Shown piece after piece: positions 49,903 through 61,369 of a stretch of 64,000 nucleotides of DNA. Every line of letters starts with the position of its first letter. Positions within the stretch are counted from its first letter, which is position 1. Both the position numbers and the translations under genes were made by a program. This DNA comes from Petrolisthes cinctipes (Eukaryota; Arthropoda; Malacostraca; Decapoda; Porcellanidae), in NCBI GenBank assembly GCA_033782935.1, contig JAWQEG010000259.1, forward strand, positions 93,501 to 157,500, read 5' to 3'. The notes beneath the pieces were generated by a model. It was not told the DNA's origin. It was given only the letters and a program-made list of their open reading frames with translations, and made no database searches.

Positions 49903-50943
49903 TGTTACAAATCCAGTCCTCGGGTGGTTCCCATAGTAGAACTTATGTCATTCAAAGGTATTGGATAAGGGCAAGTTAGGTTCGCTGATAGGAAACTCAC
50001 CCCAAAACCAGGTATGTAAGCAAAAATAGTACAGATAGATTATACTATTTATGGGATATAATTGACCTATGATAGGATGAAGTAAAGGGTTTGGTAATAT
50101 TATTAATATAATTAACAAACAACATGAGATACAACAACACTTAGTATAAAGACCAATTCACCTTGTGATTACCAATGGTTACTGTTAATGAGTCACTACC
50201 CTAGTCATGGGTACATTACTAAAGATACCAAAGCTAGGCTAAGGTATATGGATGCAGTATAAGTTAAGTACACACATAAAAGTAAGATACTGATTAATGT
50301 AAGCCTAAGCTAGGTATAAGGACACAGTATATATGAAGTACGCACTCAGATAAGATACTGATCAATGAAAAGAGAAATCACTAAAGATACTTAAGTATGC
50401 AGGAACACAGCAAAAGATACTCAAGTATGCAGGAACACAGCAAGTACAAGCAGACACCCGACTAGCAGCAGTAATATCCACAGTGTTTCACAAAGGTCTA
50501 GTGTTGATGAAGGGTGAGGAGTGACTGACTCTCATGTAAAATTCTCCAGTTTAAGAAAACTCCTACTGGTCTGGGATTGGCTGTACAAGAGCCGAGGTTG
50601 ACTGGGATTGGCTAGGAAGTGAACTTCATTATAAGTGCACTAAATGTAATGTATGAAACCCATGTTACCTCAGCTTAGCATCCAAATACTTAAAGTAACC
50701 ATATCACTGTGATTAATCAAAAGAAAGGTTAATAATAAAATATATACATATAATGCAAATACTGAAGTGCTCCGAAACTAGCTCTGATCTGATTGGTTCA
50801 GAAACAATCTTTGAACAGGCTGTCAAGTGAAACATTCGAAATACCCAAAATCTAGGACATGACAATATACAAAGATAAACCTAACACATAATTATATGAC
50901 ATTACAATATACAAAGATAACCCTAACACATAATTATATGACA
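49903..50943. mobile_element. Putative solo LTR (1041 bp) in the RTE-like LINE
   Basis: Sequence beginning TGttacaaatccag and ending atatgaCA interrupts the LINE endonuclease frame. It is bounded by a 4-bp near-duplication (gtgt at 49899-49902, gtat at 50944-50947). Removing the segment and one copy restores alignment with LINE copy 1. No internal coding. TG...CA ends, length and a short target duplication fit a solo LTR of a Gypsy/BEL-type element. A ~40-bp tandem duplication (caatatacaaagataa, taacacataattatatgac) lies at its 3' end. Confidence 0.65.
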
Positions 50944-50953
50944 GTATGCACCT

Positions 50954-53704
50954 GTGAATGAGAGGAATAAGGCAGGGAGAGAGAAAATGAGAGATTTCTG
51001 GGAGAAGTTGAATGGGTGTTTGAGGAAGTTTGAGAGTGGGAGGAAGATTGTAATGATGGGTGATATGAATGGGAAAGTAGGAAATGAGAGAGTAGGAAGT
51101 ATTGTTGGTAAATGGGGTGTGGGGTGTGGAAGGAGTGAATGAGAATGGTGAATATCTGGTGGACGTCTGTGCTGAGAGGGGGTTGTTCTTGGCCAACACC
51201 TTCTTTGAGCACAAGATGATCCACCGGTATACATGGAGGAGAAGGGATGATAGAGGAGAACAAAAGAGTTTAATTGATTATATAGCAGTAGATGAAAGAC
51301 TACGGAAAGATGTGATGGATGCGAAAGTAGTGAGAGGAATGGTTCAGTGCTCTGACCATTTTGCTGTCTTAGTAAGGATGAAGGTCAGGGTTAAGTGGGA
51401 GTACTGTAGGAGGGATGAAGGGGAGAACAAGAGGCAGGTGGCAAGTGGAAGATTAAATGACAGTGAGTACAGAGAGGTATATAAGAGGAGGGTGGGTGAG
51501 GTGCTGGAGGATGCAAGGCTGAGTAAGGGGGAGGGAGTGGGAGTGAATGATATGTATGAAATGTTTAAGACAATAGTATTGAAGACAGCAGCAGAGGTAG
51601 TGGGATATAAGTCACAGAAGAGGGGCAAGAAAGGGAGTGCTTGGTGGTCAGAAGAAGTGAAAGATGCCATAGAGGTGAAAAGGAAGGCATATAGGAGAAC
51701 ATTACAGAGGAATGTGTCAAAAGAAGTGAGAGAGAGGTGGAAGAGAGAATATAATGTATGTAAGAGACAAGTGAAAAAAGGATGGTGAGTGAGAGTAGAA
51801 GGAGAGTGGATGAGGAGTTTGGCAGGAATCTGAGTGAAAAGTTTAAAGAGAACAAGAAATTATTCTGGAAGGAGGTTAAAAGAGAAAGAAGAAAAGGAAA
51901 GTCTGGTAGTGTGAGAATGAAGAGAGAGGATGGAGTTACTGTGAGTAGAAGTGAGGAAGTGAAAGAAGTGTGGAAGAGGCATTTTGATGGTCTGATGAAT
52001 GGGGGGACGGGAGGGGAGGCGGTGGTGATATGCATGGGGATGGAGGCAGGTGGTAGACGACAGGGTGTACAGGGACTAGGAAGGGAAGAGGTTAGGAAAG
52101 CAATAGGAAAGTTGAAGATGGGAAAGGCATCGGGGGTGGATGGGATAACTGCTGAAATGTTAAAGTGTGGGGGGTAGGTAGTGGTGGAGTGGATGTTGCT
52201 TATATGTACATTGGCTTGGAGGCAGGGAGAGGTGCCAGAGGATTGGAGAAGAGCCATAATTGTACCTTTGTATAAGGGAAAGGGGAGTAAGGATGAGTGT
52301 GGTAGCTATAGGGGAATAAGCCTTCTTAGTGTACCGGGGAAGGTGTATGGGAAGGTTCTTACTGAGAGACTGATTGAAGTAACAGGGAATAAAGTTAGTG
52401 AGGAGCAGGGAGAGTTCAGAAAGGGTAGAGGATGTGTGGACCAAATATTTGCAGTAAAATCATTATTGGAGAAATATATTGGGAAGGGTAGAAAGTTGTA
52501 TGCTGCCTTCATGGACTTGGAGAAGGCATACGATAGGGTTGATAGGAAAGCTATGTCAGAGGTGTTGAGAATTTATGGTGTTGGGGGGTCTTTGCTGAAA
52601 GGCATTGAGGCCTTTTATGAAGAGGCAACAGCATGTGTGCAGGTAGAGGGTGATCTAAGTGAGAGTTTTAATAATAGTGTAGGGCTCAGACAGGGATGTG
52701 TTATGTCAAAGTGGCTGTTCAATATATATATGGATGGTTGTATGAGAGAGGTGAAAGTCAAAGTGAATGGTCTGGGGGTGAAGTTGAGGCTGAATGAAGC
52801 AAATTGGTCCTTGGTGGCAAGTTTATTTGCAGATGACACTATGTTGGTGGCTGAGAGTGAAAGGGAGTTACAGAGAGTGGTAGACGAATTTCAGTCTGTG
52901 TGTAAACGAAGGAAACTGAAGGTGAATGTTGGTAAAAGTAAAGTGATGGTGTTTGAGAGAGCAGAAACTGAAGTGATTGACTTTGCTACACCTTACAGAG
53001 TGGGAGTACCAACTGGGACCAAGTGTGAGATAACTCTAAGGGGTGAGAGGATGGAGGAAGTGAAGGAGTTTAAGTACCTGGGTACAGTTCTGTGTAAACA
53101 TGGAAGTATGGAAGGAGAAATTAGGGAGAGAGCAATGAAGGGTAGACAGGTCATAGGATCATTGGGAAGGATTATGAAGGGTAGAAGTGTGAGTATGGAG
53201 GTGAAAAGGGGACTGAGAAATAGTATAATCCTGCCGACACTGACATATGCATCAGATACATGAACATGGAGTAGGGCGCATCAGTCTAGAATAGGTGCTG
53301 TGGAAATGAGTTAATTGAGAGGAGCATGTGGGGTGTCTAGGTGGGATGGAGAAAGAAATGAAAGTGTGTACGAGAGATGTGATATGAGTGAGAAGGCAAT
53401 TGGTATTGAGTGTGGAGTGGTTGAGAGAGTGAAGCATAATACATTGAGATGGTTTGGACATGTAGAGAGAATGCAAGGCGAGGAGTTTGTAAAGAAGGTG
53501 TATGGAAGTGAAGTTGTGGGACCTGGTGTGAGAGGCAGACCTCCGGTTAGATGGCAGAACAGAGTGGAAGAGTATGTAAAGGAGAGAAACGTGAGGGGCA
53601 GAGGAGGGCTTAAACAAGTAAGGAGGGGGTGTTGGACCAGGGAGAACTGGAGACACTTCTGCCGTGGCAACCCCCTTGGAGGGAGTTCCCGGAGGGAACT
53701 ATAG
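50954..53704 (+). pseudogene. RTE-like LINE polyprotein, copy 2 (main part)
   Basis: Pieces: 50954-51142, 51102-51788 (endonuclease end with LIDYIAVDERLRKDVMDAKV, linker), 51782-52177 (linker to RT fingers, stop TAG at 52175), 52181-53263 (RT palm and thumb: KLYAAFMDLEKAYDRV, QGCVMSKWLFNIYM, FADDTMLVAESERELQ, VNVGKSKVMVFERAETEVID) and 53315-53704 (RWFGHVERMQGEEFVKKVYG). The RT catalytic FADD is kept here, unlike copy 1. Inactive because of the stops and the LTR insertion. Confidence 0.85.
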
Positions 53705-53712
53705 ATAGATTA

Positions 53713-54012
53713 TTATTTTTGGTGCTGGATGTAAGATTATTAAATTTATCACATAATTATATCCTTTTATCACAGGTTAGTAAATCACTTAAGTGTGTGT
53801 TTGCATGTGTGTGTTTCCATATGTGTGGATGTATGTGTGTGTTTGCATGTATGCGTGTGTGTGTGTGTATGTGTGTGTGCTTGTGCTTGTGTGTACATAA
53901 TTTACCCATTTCATTAATCTACTTGTATGTATGTATGTGTGTGTGTATACATACTGTGACAACTGGAAAAACCCAGCTGTAGAAGACGATTAAGTTGACT
54001 AACTACAAGTGT
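53713..54012. repeat. Intron with GT-rich repeat
   Basis: tgtgtgtttgcatgtgtgtg-type repeats, non-coding. Confidence 0.8.
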
Positions 54013-54476
54013 GTAGGAGCCTAACACAGTGTGTATGACCCAATATGTAGGAGCCTAACACAGTGTGAACGACCCAGTGTGTAGGAGCCTAACACAGTGT
54101 GAACGACCCAGTGTGAACGACCCAGGTGCTGTTTAGTTGTTGGTTGGGAATGTTGTGGTGAAGCTGAAACCTGTGTTGGACTTCTTCCTGAATCAAGAAT
54201 ATTGGTTCAACGAAGATGACGAGGGAAATGTGAGGAGAGAGGTCCGGCAGTCTATAGTTCTACACACGGCAGAGGATACAACCTGTACTTATAGTGTTGT
54301 TGTGTAAAAGCCGACTGGAGTACTGGGTGATGTGATATGACTTGGCTGGAGTACTGGGTGATGTGATATGACTTGGCTGGAGTACTGGGTGATGTGATAT
54401 GACTTGGCTGGAGTACTGGGTGATGTGATATGACTTGGCTGGAGTACTGGGTGATGTGATAAGGCTTAACCACTGA
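54013..54476. repeat. Two minisatellites (~30 and 31 bp)
   Basis: taggagcctaacacagtgtg with aacgacccagtg occurs three to four times (54015-54125). A 31-bp unit ggctggagtactgggtgatg plus tgatatgactt occurs five times (54310-54470). Confidence 0.9.
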
Positions 54477-54920
54477 GTGTTGGTAACATTAATTAAGTGT
54501 TATTTTTTTAACTATGTAGGGAGTTGAATGGTGAAGGTTATTGAGAGGTAATGTTATTATTGTAGTTATTATATGGTGACTTTATTGTGTGAAATTAATT
54601 AAGTCTTATTTTTTTTACTATGTAGGGAGTTGAATGGTGAAGGTTATGGAGAGGTAATGTTATTCTTGTAACTATTATTTGGTGACCTTATTGTGACTAT
54701 TTATTATTTGGTGTCTTTTTGTTGTAAGAAGCAGTGGGTGGTTTGGAACCTGTTATTACATACCTGGGTAATGATAAATGTAAACTTTGGGATAATATAC
54801 TCTTGTTTTTATTTTGGTTGTTATGTTGAAAAGTTAATGGTTTTCCTAACTAGGGATGTAACAATACTTTACCCATTATATTAATCTACCTGTATGTATA
54901 TTTATATGTATGTATGTATG
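54477..54920. repeat. Intron with a ~110-bp direct duplication
   Basis: taattaagtgttatttttt, actatgtagggagttgaatg, gtgaaggttat and gaggtaatgttatt occur at 54490-54560 and again at 54595-54665. Otherwise unrecognised AT-rich sequence. Confidence 0.7.
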
Positions 54921-54927
54921 TCAACAG

Positions 54928-55022
54928 GTAAAGTTCGTTCCAATTCACCCAGTGTTGCCAACTCTATCACCAAACTACAAACATTGGTGGTCGATGGAAA
55001 AGTGTTGATGCAAGGTGCTAAA
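54928..55022 (+). CDS. NFRKB: NFRKB-like, window exon 18
   Basis: Acceptor tcaacag at 54921-54927, donor GCTAAA|gtgagt at 55023. Encodes residues 1092-1123: GKVRSNSPSVANSITKLQTL, VVDGKVLMQGAK. Short exon with good splice sites; phase 1 in, 0 out. Confidence 0.78.
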
Positions 55023-55375
55023 GTGAGTATATAGATCTCTCTCTCTCTCTCTCTCTCTCTGAAAATAATTTCTTGAAATATTTTTAGAGATAAAAATATA
55101 TTTAATTGATTTAATACCATATTTATAAATGTATACAAATATGTTTATACAATTTTTAGCTGAGCTGTGATTCATTTCATCTGTATGCAAGGATATACAT
55201 GGTGTGTGTATGTGTGTGTGTGTTACCTTATAAAGATACTAACGCTTACTGTATGTGTGTGTATATATATTACCTTGTAGAAATACTAATGCTTACTGTA
55301 TGTGTGTGTATGCGTGTAGACCATAAATACATACACATTTATACCTTATAAATATAGTAATACATGCTATACATA
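55023..55375. other. Intron with short (TC)n and GT repeats
   Basis: tc run at 55036-55060 and repeats of taccttataaagatactaac with gcttactgtatgtgtgtgta. No coding. Confidence 0.6.
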
Positions 55376-55421
55376 TATGTATGACAGGCTATGAGTGGTA
55401 ATGTAACAATGACTGGTAGTG
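55376..55421 (+). repeat. Copy of the exon 19 start with its acceptor
   Basis: tatatgtatgacag|GCTATGAGTGGTAATG matches the exon 19 border (tatatatgacag|GCTATGAGTGGTGGTG). The following ~20 nt (TAACAATGACTGGTAGT) parallel the exon, and then come gtgtatgtgtgtg repeats. It could act as a decoy acceptor or a 34-nt microexon. Confidence 0.75.
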
Positions 55422-55529
55422 TGTATGTGTGTGTATATGTGTGTATTATTACCTTATGTGCATATTACCTTATAATGATGTATATATTACATTATAAATA
55501 TACTAATACTATATATCTATATATGACAG

Positions 55530-55656
55530 GCTATGAGTGGTGGTGGTGTTGGTAATACTGGTAAACAACAAGTAATTACTGGTGTGTTTCCTGGTCAACA
55601 ATTAACAACCGTTGAGTCTCTCCTCAGTCAGGGAGACAAGGCACCTCAAATACAAG
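55530..55656 (+). CDS. NFRKB: NFRKB-like, window exon 19
   Basis: Acceptor atgacag at 55523-55529, donor CAAG|gttagt at 55657. Encodes residues 1124-1165: AMSGGGVGNTGKQQVITGVF, PGQQLTTVESLLSQGDKAPQ, IQ. Phase 0 in, 1 out. Confidence 0.8.
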
Positions 55657-55897
55657 GTTAGTACTGCTTTGTTTTGGTTTGTAAGCACCCTAACCAAAGA
55701 AACTGATCTGTATAAATGATTCCTGAGTGAATTTGATTTTGTGCCGATTCATCACTGCTTTTTGTTTTGGTTTGTAAGCACCCTAATGAATGAAACTGAA
55801 CTGTATAAATGACTCCTGAGTAAATTATTGGATGAATTTGAAGATCCACCCCCATTTCTACACCCCCGATTTCTACACACACACACACACACACACA
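55657..55897. repeat. Intron with dispersed ggtttgtaagc repeat
   Basis: Two tandem copies of tttggtttgtaagcacccta with gaactgtataaatgactcct, related to 12300 and 16200, then a short CA run. Confidence 0.6.
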
Positions 55898-58800
55898 CCA
55901 CTCGTCACTCGTCACTCGTGAGAGTCAGACGTGTGGTTCGGAGCTCCCCGGGGCAGCCAAGGTCAGCATATTGACCTCTCATCCCACCCACACCCCATTC
56001 ACCACCACACAGTTTAATTACCACCCATCTTCATTGAAGAGGACAGTGAGGGACTAATTCTACAAGTGGAGAGAAAAGACAGTGATTGTTGCAAAAACAA
56101 TGGTTACACTTCGTTATTCCCATGCTGCTCTGTTCCAACTTAAACGAGGATCAACTTACCCGCCTGGCGATGTTATTACCCGCCTAAAAATCCTCGGCCT
56201 TTATCACGGCAGGGGTTGCAAGGAAGGTAGGAACAAACACAGACCAATCCCAGTGATTACCACGACCAACAAACAGAAGAAGGCTGCTACAGTGAAACCA
56301 CGAAACCTCATCTGGGTACCTCGCCTGTGGTTTGCTCTGCCCACATTATTTTTATCAAATGTGACATCGTTGAACAACAAGGTGGACGAATTAGTGTCAA
56401 CAGTGAAATCCATTGGTGCTGATGTGTGTATCACCAAAGCCTGGCAAGTAGTTCCTGAACTGTGTCATATTCAAAACTTTACCCTGTTTCACCATCTCAG
56501 AAAAGACAAAAGAGACGGTGGTGTAGCCTTATTTGCTCAGGACAAATACCGCCCCCAACACCTCAATGTAGGTATTCCTGAGGGAGTTGAAGTCTTGTGG
56601 GTGAGATTAACACCTCCCTCCCACCTTCGACTCACAGCCTCCATTATTTATTGCCTGGTCCACCATCCACCGCGTGCACCGTCTCAGGCAGTGCTGATTG
56701 ATCACGTCATCAACACCTGTGATGTATTACGGACCAGGTATCAGTCAGCAAAAATGTTTATCTGTGGGGACTTCAATGAAATTGACACCACCATATTTGA
56801 AGACTAACTGTCCTTCACCCAAATTGTTGACTTTCCTACCCACAACCAAAGTGTCTTGGACAGGATTATCACTGACCTATCAGACCAGTATCTCCCCCTG
56901 CAGCCACTTCCACCCGTGAGGATGAGCAACCATCTCTCCATCCTGTAGGCCCCAACCACTACCATCCCTCACCCTGAACCATCCACCTCCAGGAAGTACA
57001 GGCCTACACCGGACTCATTAATGAGGCAGTTTGGTCAATGGTTGGTACATTACCCATGGACAGAAGTGTTAACTGTCAATGATGTAAACACCAAGTGGGT
57101 AAACTATTTAGCCACCATCACACAAGCCTATCATTACTTTTTCTCAGAAAAGATGACGACAATCCACCAGTCTGACATGCCTTAGATGACCCCCAGAATT
57201 AAACTCCTTATAGAACAACTGAGGAGAGCCTTCTACATCAACAAGGACAGGTTCAATGTACTGCGGAATAAAGTCATCAGAGAGATAAAGATGGCTAAAC
57301 TCAGGCATTATCCAAACAAAATACAACAACTAAAACAGACAAATATCAGCCAGTGGTATAGGAAGGTCAAGGATGTATGTGGTATGGGAAATCACACTTC
57401 AGCCCCCTTCTCATGTACCAGCGGACACACCAGCAAGGAAGCAGTAAATCTGATTAATGACCACTTTGCCTCTATCTGTCAGAGACTACCTGAGCTCAAC
57501 CCATCCCAACTACCTGCCTACCTCCCCTCCCCCCAGCCACCACGAGTACATCCACATGAGGTTGCCAATAAGCTCTCAAGCTTTAAATTTAAATGCTCCA
57601 CCATCCCTCTTGACCTCCCCATTAAATTATATAAAGAATTTTCTGTTGAACTTGTGACCCCCCTTTGTTTCATAATTAATCAATGCATCCATAAGCCAGT
57701 GTAGAGTTCCTTCAGATTGGAAAACAGCATATGTAACACCAATCCCTAAAGTTTCCAACCCCCATTCATTCAATCAACTAAGACCAATTGCAATAATACC
57801 CCTCGCTAGTCTGCTGTGTGAACGCTTTGTCTTCAACTGGGCCTCAGCCAGCATTGCAAATGCCATTGATCACCAACAGTTTGGCAATATGAAATCATCA
57901 TCCACCACACACTGTCTCATTAGCCTCCTAGATTTCATATATAAAAACATTGAAATTAGAAAAACCTCGGTTGCATTGGCTTTCATTGACTTCAAAAAAG
58001 CTTTTGATTTAGTAGATCATAATGTAATCATCAATAAGGCACGGAGTATTGGGATGGATCCAGGCTTGGTAGCCTGGCTGTCGGATTTCCTGGTTGGCCG
58101 GCAGCAGGTGGTCAGATATCAGGGTGCTGTTTCAGGACCTCAGAAGATTAAGTCAGGTGTGTTCCAAGGGACGAGAATGGGACCCTTGTGTTTCTTAATC
58201 CTCATAAATGATGCCCTGACCGATACACCACACTGGTGGAAATATGTGGATGACTCCACTGTAGGTGTTGTGGTGGATAAAACACAACTACCCAGCTACC
58301 ACCACCTCCAACAACAACTAAATAGCCTTCAGTCCTGAACCAGGTTAACAATGTGACCATCAACCTCAACAAGATGGTGGTGATGCATTTTCACACATTT
58401 ACCACACCTGTACCACCACCTGCAGTCACTCTCGGAGGTCACCCACTCCAGGTTGTGGAGGCAACCAAACTCCTGGGGATAATAATAGACAACAAATTGA
58501 ACTGGAAGCAGCACATCACCACCATCACCCAGTCAGCCTCTTATCACCTCTATATGATAAGAAGGCTTAAATCCCTAGGCACACCAGAGTGGGAGCTGAG
58601 GGGTATTTATCAAATATTTGTACTCCCCAAGCTAACGTATGCCGCCCCAAGTTGGTCTCTATCCATCAACAACACCCAGAAAAAACAACTTGAGAGGATA
58701 CAGAAAAGAGCCTGTCGTATCATACTGGGCACTTCTTACACCACCTACAAAGAAGCCCTAAACACCCTACAGATGACCTCCTTGGACAGCACACACCTTA

Positions 58801-59218
58801 ACATCCTAAAGGGATTCAGCGAACAACTGCTGAATAACCCCAGACACCGTGAAATTCTTCCCCCCCGCCGCCTCCCTCCACCACGGCGAGAAACCCGACA
58901 CTCCAACATCCTCACACCTATAAGAGCATGTACTGACCGCTACAAGCACAGTCCCATACCTTCAATTGTAAATATAATTAACAGAAAATAACAACATCAA
59001 GAAACAATGTATATATCAGCCTTCAAATTCAACTCCTCATACATCATTTTTTACATTTATCGTTATCATATTGTCCATTCATCTATATAATTTCTCATTA
59101 TATTATTCATCTATTTATATTTTCTTCCATATAAAATATCATCATGTCATGTATCAATTTGTGCATTTTCAGCCTTGTAGCTGCCATATCAATAAACCGT
59201 TTATTATTATTATTATTA
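55898..59218 (+). mobile_element. Degenerate APE-type LINE (jockey/CR1-superfamily-like)
   Basis: About 3.3 kb ending in (att)n at 59205-59218. The motif atttctaca at 55869 and 59224 may mark the target duplication. Coding: endonuclease (SNVTSLNNKVDELVSTVKSI, KDKRDGGVALFAQDKY, MFICGDFNEI), RT (QLRPIAIIPLASLLCERFVF, STTHCLISLLDFIYKNI, FIDFKKAFDLVDHN, GVFQGTRMGPLCFLILINDA, KYVDDSTVGVV), C-terminus (VVEATKLLGIIIDNKLNWKQ, RIQKRACRIILG). Clade not certain. Confidence 0.83.
56082..58991 (+). pseudogene. LINE polyprotein with stops and frameshifts
   Basis: The frame of 56082 runs on with in-frame stops at 56805, 56947 and 57183, ends at 57702, shifts by one for the RT palm (about 57705-58338; RT box YVDD), and returns to the original frame for the thumb and C-terminus (58353-58991). 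The N-terminus has an unusual LKRGSTYPPGDVITRLKILG, then RPIPVITTTNKQ before the endonuclease. Loss of activity is certain. Confidence 0.82.
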
Positions 59219-59259
59219 CACACATTTCTACATGGCCATTTGTTTCTGTACACACACAG

Positions 59260-59435
59260 GTGGAGTAATTACAACCCTGGCAGGCAACAAACTGACTGGT
59301 GGTAATGTTATACAAGTTGGTAGTGGTAGTGGTAATAGTGGTGTTCAAAGATTAACTCTGGTGTCTCCTGGAGCATCACATCATGTACCACTAACAGCAG
59401 CCAGTCAACGCCTCATATTGGCTACAGCATCACAG
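59260..59435 (+). CDS. NFRKB: NFRKB-like, window exon 20
   Basis: Acceptor cacacag at 59253-59259, donor CACAG|gtcagt at 59436. Encodes residues 1166-1224: GGVITTLAGNKLTGGNVIQV, GSGSGNSGVQRLTLVSPGAS, HHVPLTAASQRLILATASQ. Resembles the GTKLIAGNKPVSFL style of the NFRKB C-terminal part. Phase 1 in, 0 out. Confidence 0.83.
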
Positions 59436-59512
59436 GTCAGTTCAACTCAACCTTGGGTCTTTCTGGGTCAGGTTAGGACACTTAAGGTGGTACTGTAATT
59501 CTTTTTTAGTAC

Positions 59513-59645
59513 AGTGGAGTGCCTTGATTCCTCCAAAGTATGCTAGGAAACAGGACCAGAAGTGTAAAAATAATGGTGTTCTGTTGCTTGGAATAGTTTG
59601 GAGGATTGAGTTGCTCCAGATTTACCAACACCAAACTTTCCCCTT
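59513..59645. repeat. Dispersed repeat, third unit
   Basis: Same family as 16690-16925 (gccttgattcctccaaagta, aggaaacaggacca, atggtgttctgttgcttgga). Confidence 0.75.
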
Positions 59646-59878
59646 AAAGCCCATTCACACAACACGTTTTCGTTGGGACAGGCAGGCCGCTGGCTTGATG
59701 CCATCAACAATTATTAAATACGTTTTAATGTAACTATTCACATCACCCATCACCCAGCTGGTGGCAGTCATCCATCGGTCCACACACACACACACACACA
59801 CACGGATCACATTTCTTCTTGAAAATACCTGGCTCATTGAAAAATGGCTTGACAACACCTGGTGGATGTGTGATGAGT
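59646..59878. other. Intron; short CA repeat, otherwise nothing
   Basis: Contains a CA run at 59782-59802. No gene or element recognised. Confidence 0.5.
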
Positions 59879-59879
59879 G

Positions 59880-60664
59880 AATAATTACCCATACAACACA
59901 CATACATCTACCTTAGTAACCTTATACACAGTCCCTGGTGTTAATATGTACAGTCGGCAAAATTTTTTTCGTTACCACCCCTACGTTAATTTTAATATCG
60001 TTAAGCGCGGCAGGATTGATACTCCCTAGACTGGGCAGCCGTGCCTTGTGTCATCCAAGACGGCTATCGTCTTTGCCCCTCTGATAATATGCGGGCTGAG
60101 GCAGTGACGGCTTTTTTATATCAAAAGTTTAGCTGATTTTAAACTAAATTTTGAGTTTTCAACAACTATTACTATTTAACTATTCATTATTAAACATAAG
60201 GAAATACGTTTGAGTATTTTAGAACAAGAATAACCGTGAAATACCCAGAAAAAGTAGCACTGGGTGAAAGTACGTCATTCCTACTTGCCTGCCCATTAGA
60301 CACTGACGGACACTGAGGGTGACAGAGGTATATAAAGACTCGCATCACACCTGACTCACTAGTCAGGGGTACCAACTTTACATCACACTGTTAAAAGGAT
60401 GGTAACAAAACTTTTTTTGCCGACTGTACATACACACACAACACACATACCTTAGTAACCTTATACACAGTCCCTGGTGTGAATATATACACATACAACA
60501 CACACACATCTACCTTAGTAACCTTATACACAGTCCCTGGTGTTAATATATACACATACAACACACACACATCTACCTTAGTAACCTTATACACAGTCCC
60601 TGGTGTTAATATATACACATACAACACACATACATCTACCTTAGTAACCTTACACACAGTCATT
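59880..60664. repeat. ~64-bp minisatellite interrupted by a MITE
   Basis: Units of catctaccttagtaacctta, cacagtccctggtgttaata and catacaacacacacaca occur once before and four times after the MITE at 59951-60426. Confidence 0.85.
59951..60426. mobile_element. MITE, Tc1/mariner-type, 476 bp
   Basis: Inverted ends CAGTCGGCAAAATTTTTTTC and CAGTCGGCAAAAAAAGTTTT, each continuing into gttacc; TA at 59949-59950 and 60427-60428. Interior contains no transposase. Inserted inside the minisatellite, so it postdates the first unit. Confidence 0.85.
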
Positions 60665-60744
60665 TAACGGCGGTGAACTAATGACCTGAACTGGTGACCT
60701 GCCTGTCGGAACCAAAACGAGTTGTGTGAATCGGCCTTTACCCG

Positions 60745-60915
60745 TGTAGGTTAGGTTAGGTTAGGTCAAATTGGATATATGTGAAATTGATATATATTTA
60801 TATATATTTTTTAAGATTTTGGTTAGGTTGGGTCAGGTCAGAGCAGGTCAGCTTGGTTTATATCAGGTCAGGTCGGGTTGAGATGGGTTGTCAGGTCACA
60901 GTTAATTGGTTTGGT
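60745..60915. repeat. Degenerate TTAGG-like repeat
   Basis: ggttaggttaggttaggtc followed by ggtcaggtcagg variants up to exon 21's upstream C tract. Confidence 0.65.
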
Positions 60916-60967
60916 TAGAAAGATAATAATAATATCCTCTCTCTCTCCCCCCCCCACACGCACACAG

Positions 60968-61177
60968 GCCGGCAAGTTAGACCCCTCATCCATCAACAAG
61001 ACCCAAGTGGTTCAGACCATCCAGACCTTACAACCAGCTGTGTTACAAACCAATCAACACCATACCACTACCAACACACATACCAGTGCTACTGCCAACA
61101 CACACACCAGTGCTGCCAACACAACACAGGCCAGGTTCTTCTCTGTCGGACAACACCACCAGAAGGCTATTGTACAG
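60968..61177 (+). CDS. NFRKB: NFRKB-like, window exon 21
   Basis: Acceptor cacacag at 60961-60967, donor GTACAG|gtaagg at 61178; 210 nt, phase 0 to 0. Encodes residues 1225-1294: AGKLDPSSINKTQVVQTIQT, LQPAVLQTNQHHTTTNTHTS, two NTHTS repeats, then ARFFSVGQHHQKAIVQ. Confidence 0.82.
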
Positions 61178-61365
61178 GTAAGGTGTGTGTAAAAGAGTGA
61201 GGTGTGTGTGTGTGTGTGAGACAGAGAGATAGGATATGTATGTATGAGAGAGAGAGAGAGAGAGAGAAGTGTTGAAGTTTAGACAAAAGTATATCTACCT
61301 ACATGGAGACAAACGTCACCTTGGAAAAAGGAATAGATATACTTGGTAAGCAGTCTGTGTTTTAA
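61178..61365. other. Intron with GT/GA repeats
   Basis: Short gt and ga microsatellites after the exon 21 donor, then unrecognised sequence leading to the hairpin. Confidence 0.6.
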
Positions 61366-61369
61366 TCCC

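Larger units (their letters stand above)
49386..53712 (+). mobile_element. RTE-like LINE, copy 2, split by solo LTR
   Basis: Same family as 19750-23065 (shared starts ccgtgtccc, aatgagcgctgc, ttggccttgccagcca; protein VVAVNVNGMVEKTKRREIVE, TETHMKGWGVEE). Interrupted between 49902 and 50944, then continuing MRDFWEKLNGCLRKFESGRK, IVMMGDMNGKVGNE, CSDHFAVLVRMKV, and RT with YAAFMDLEKAYDRVDR, VGLRQGCVMSKWLFNIYMDG and intact FADDTMLVA. Tail tatagatagatt at 53700. Fewer disruptions than copy 1, but still with frameshifts and stops (around 51780, 52176, 53263). Confidence 0.88.

Noticed and set aside
55869..59232. atttctaca as proven target duplication of the degenerate LINE
   Set aside because: The motif also occurs once more just upstream (55853) and is next to CA repeats, so it is only suggestive and was not listed as a feature.
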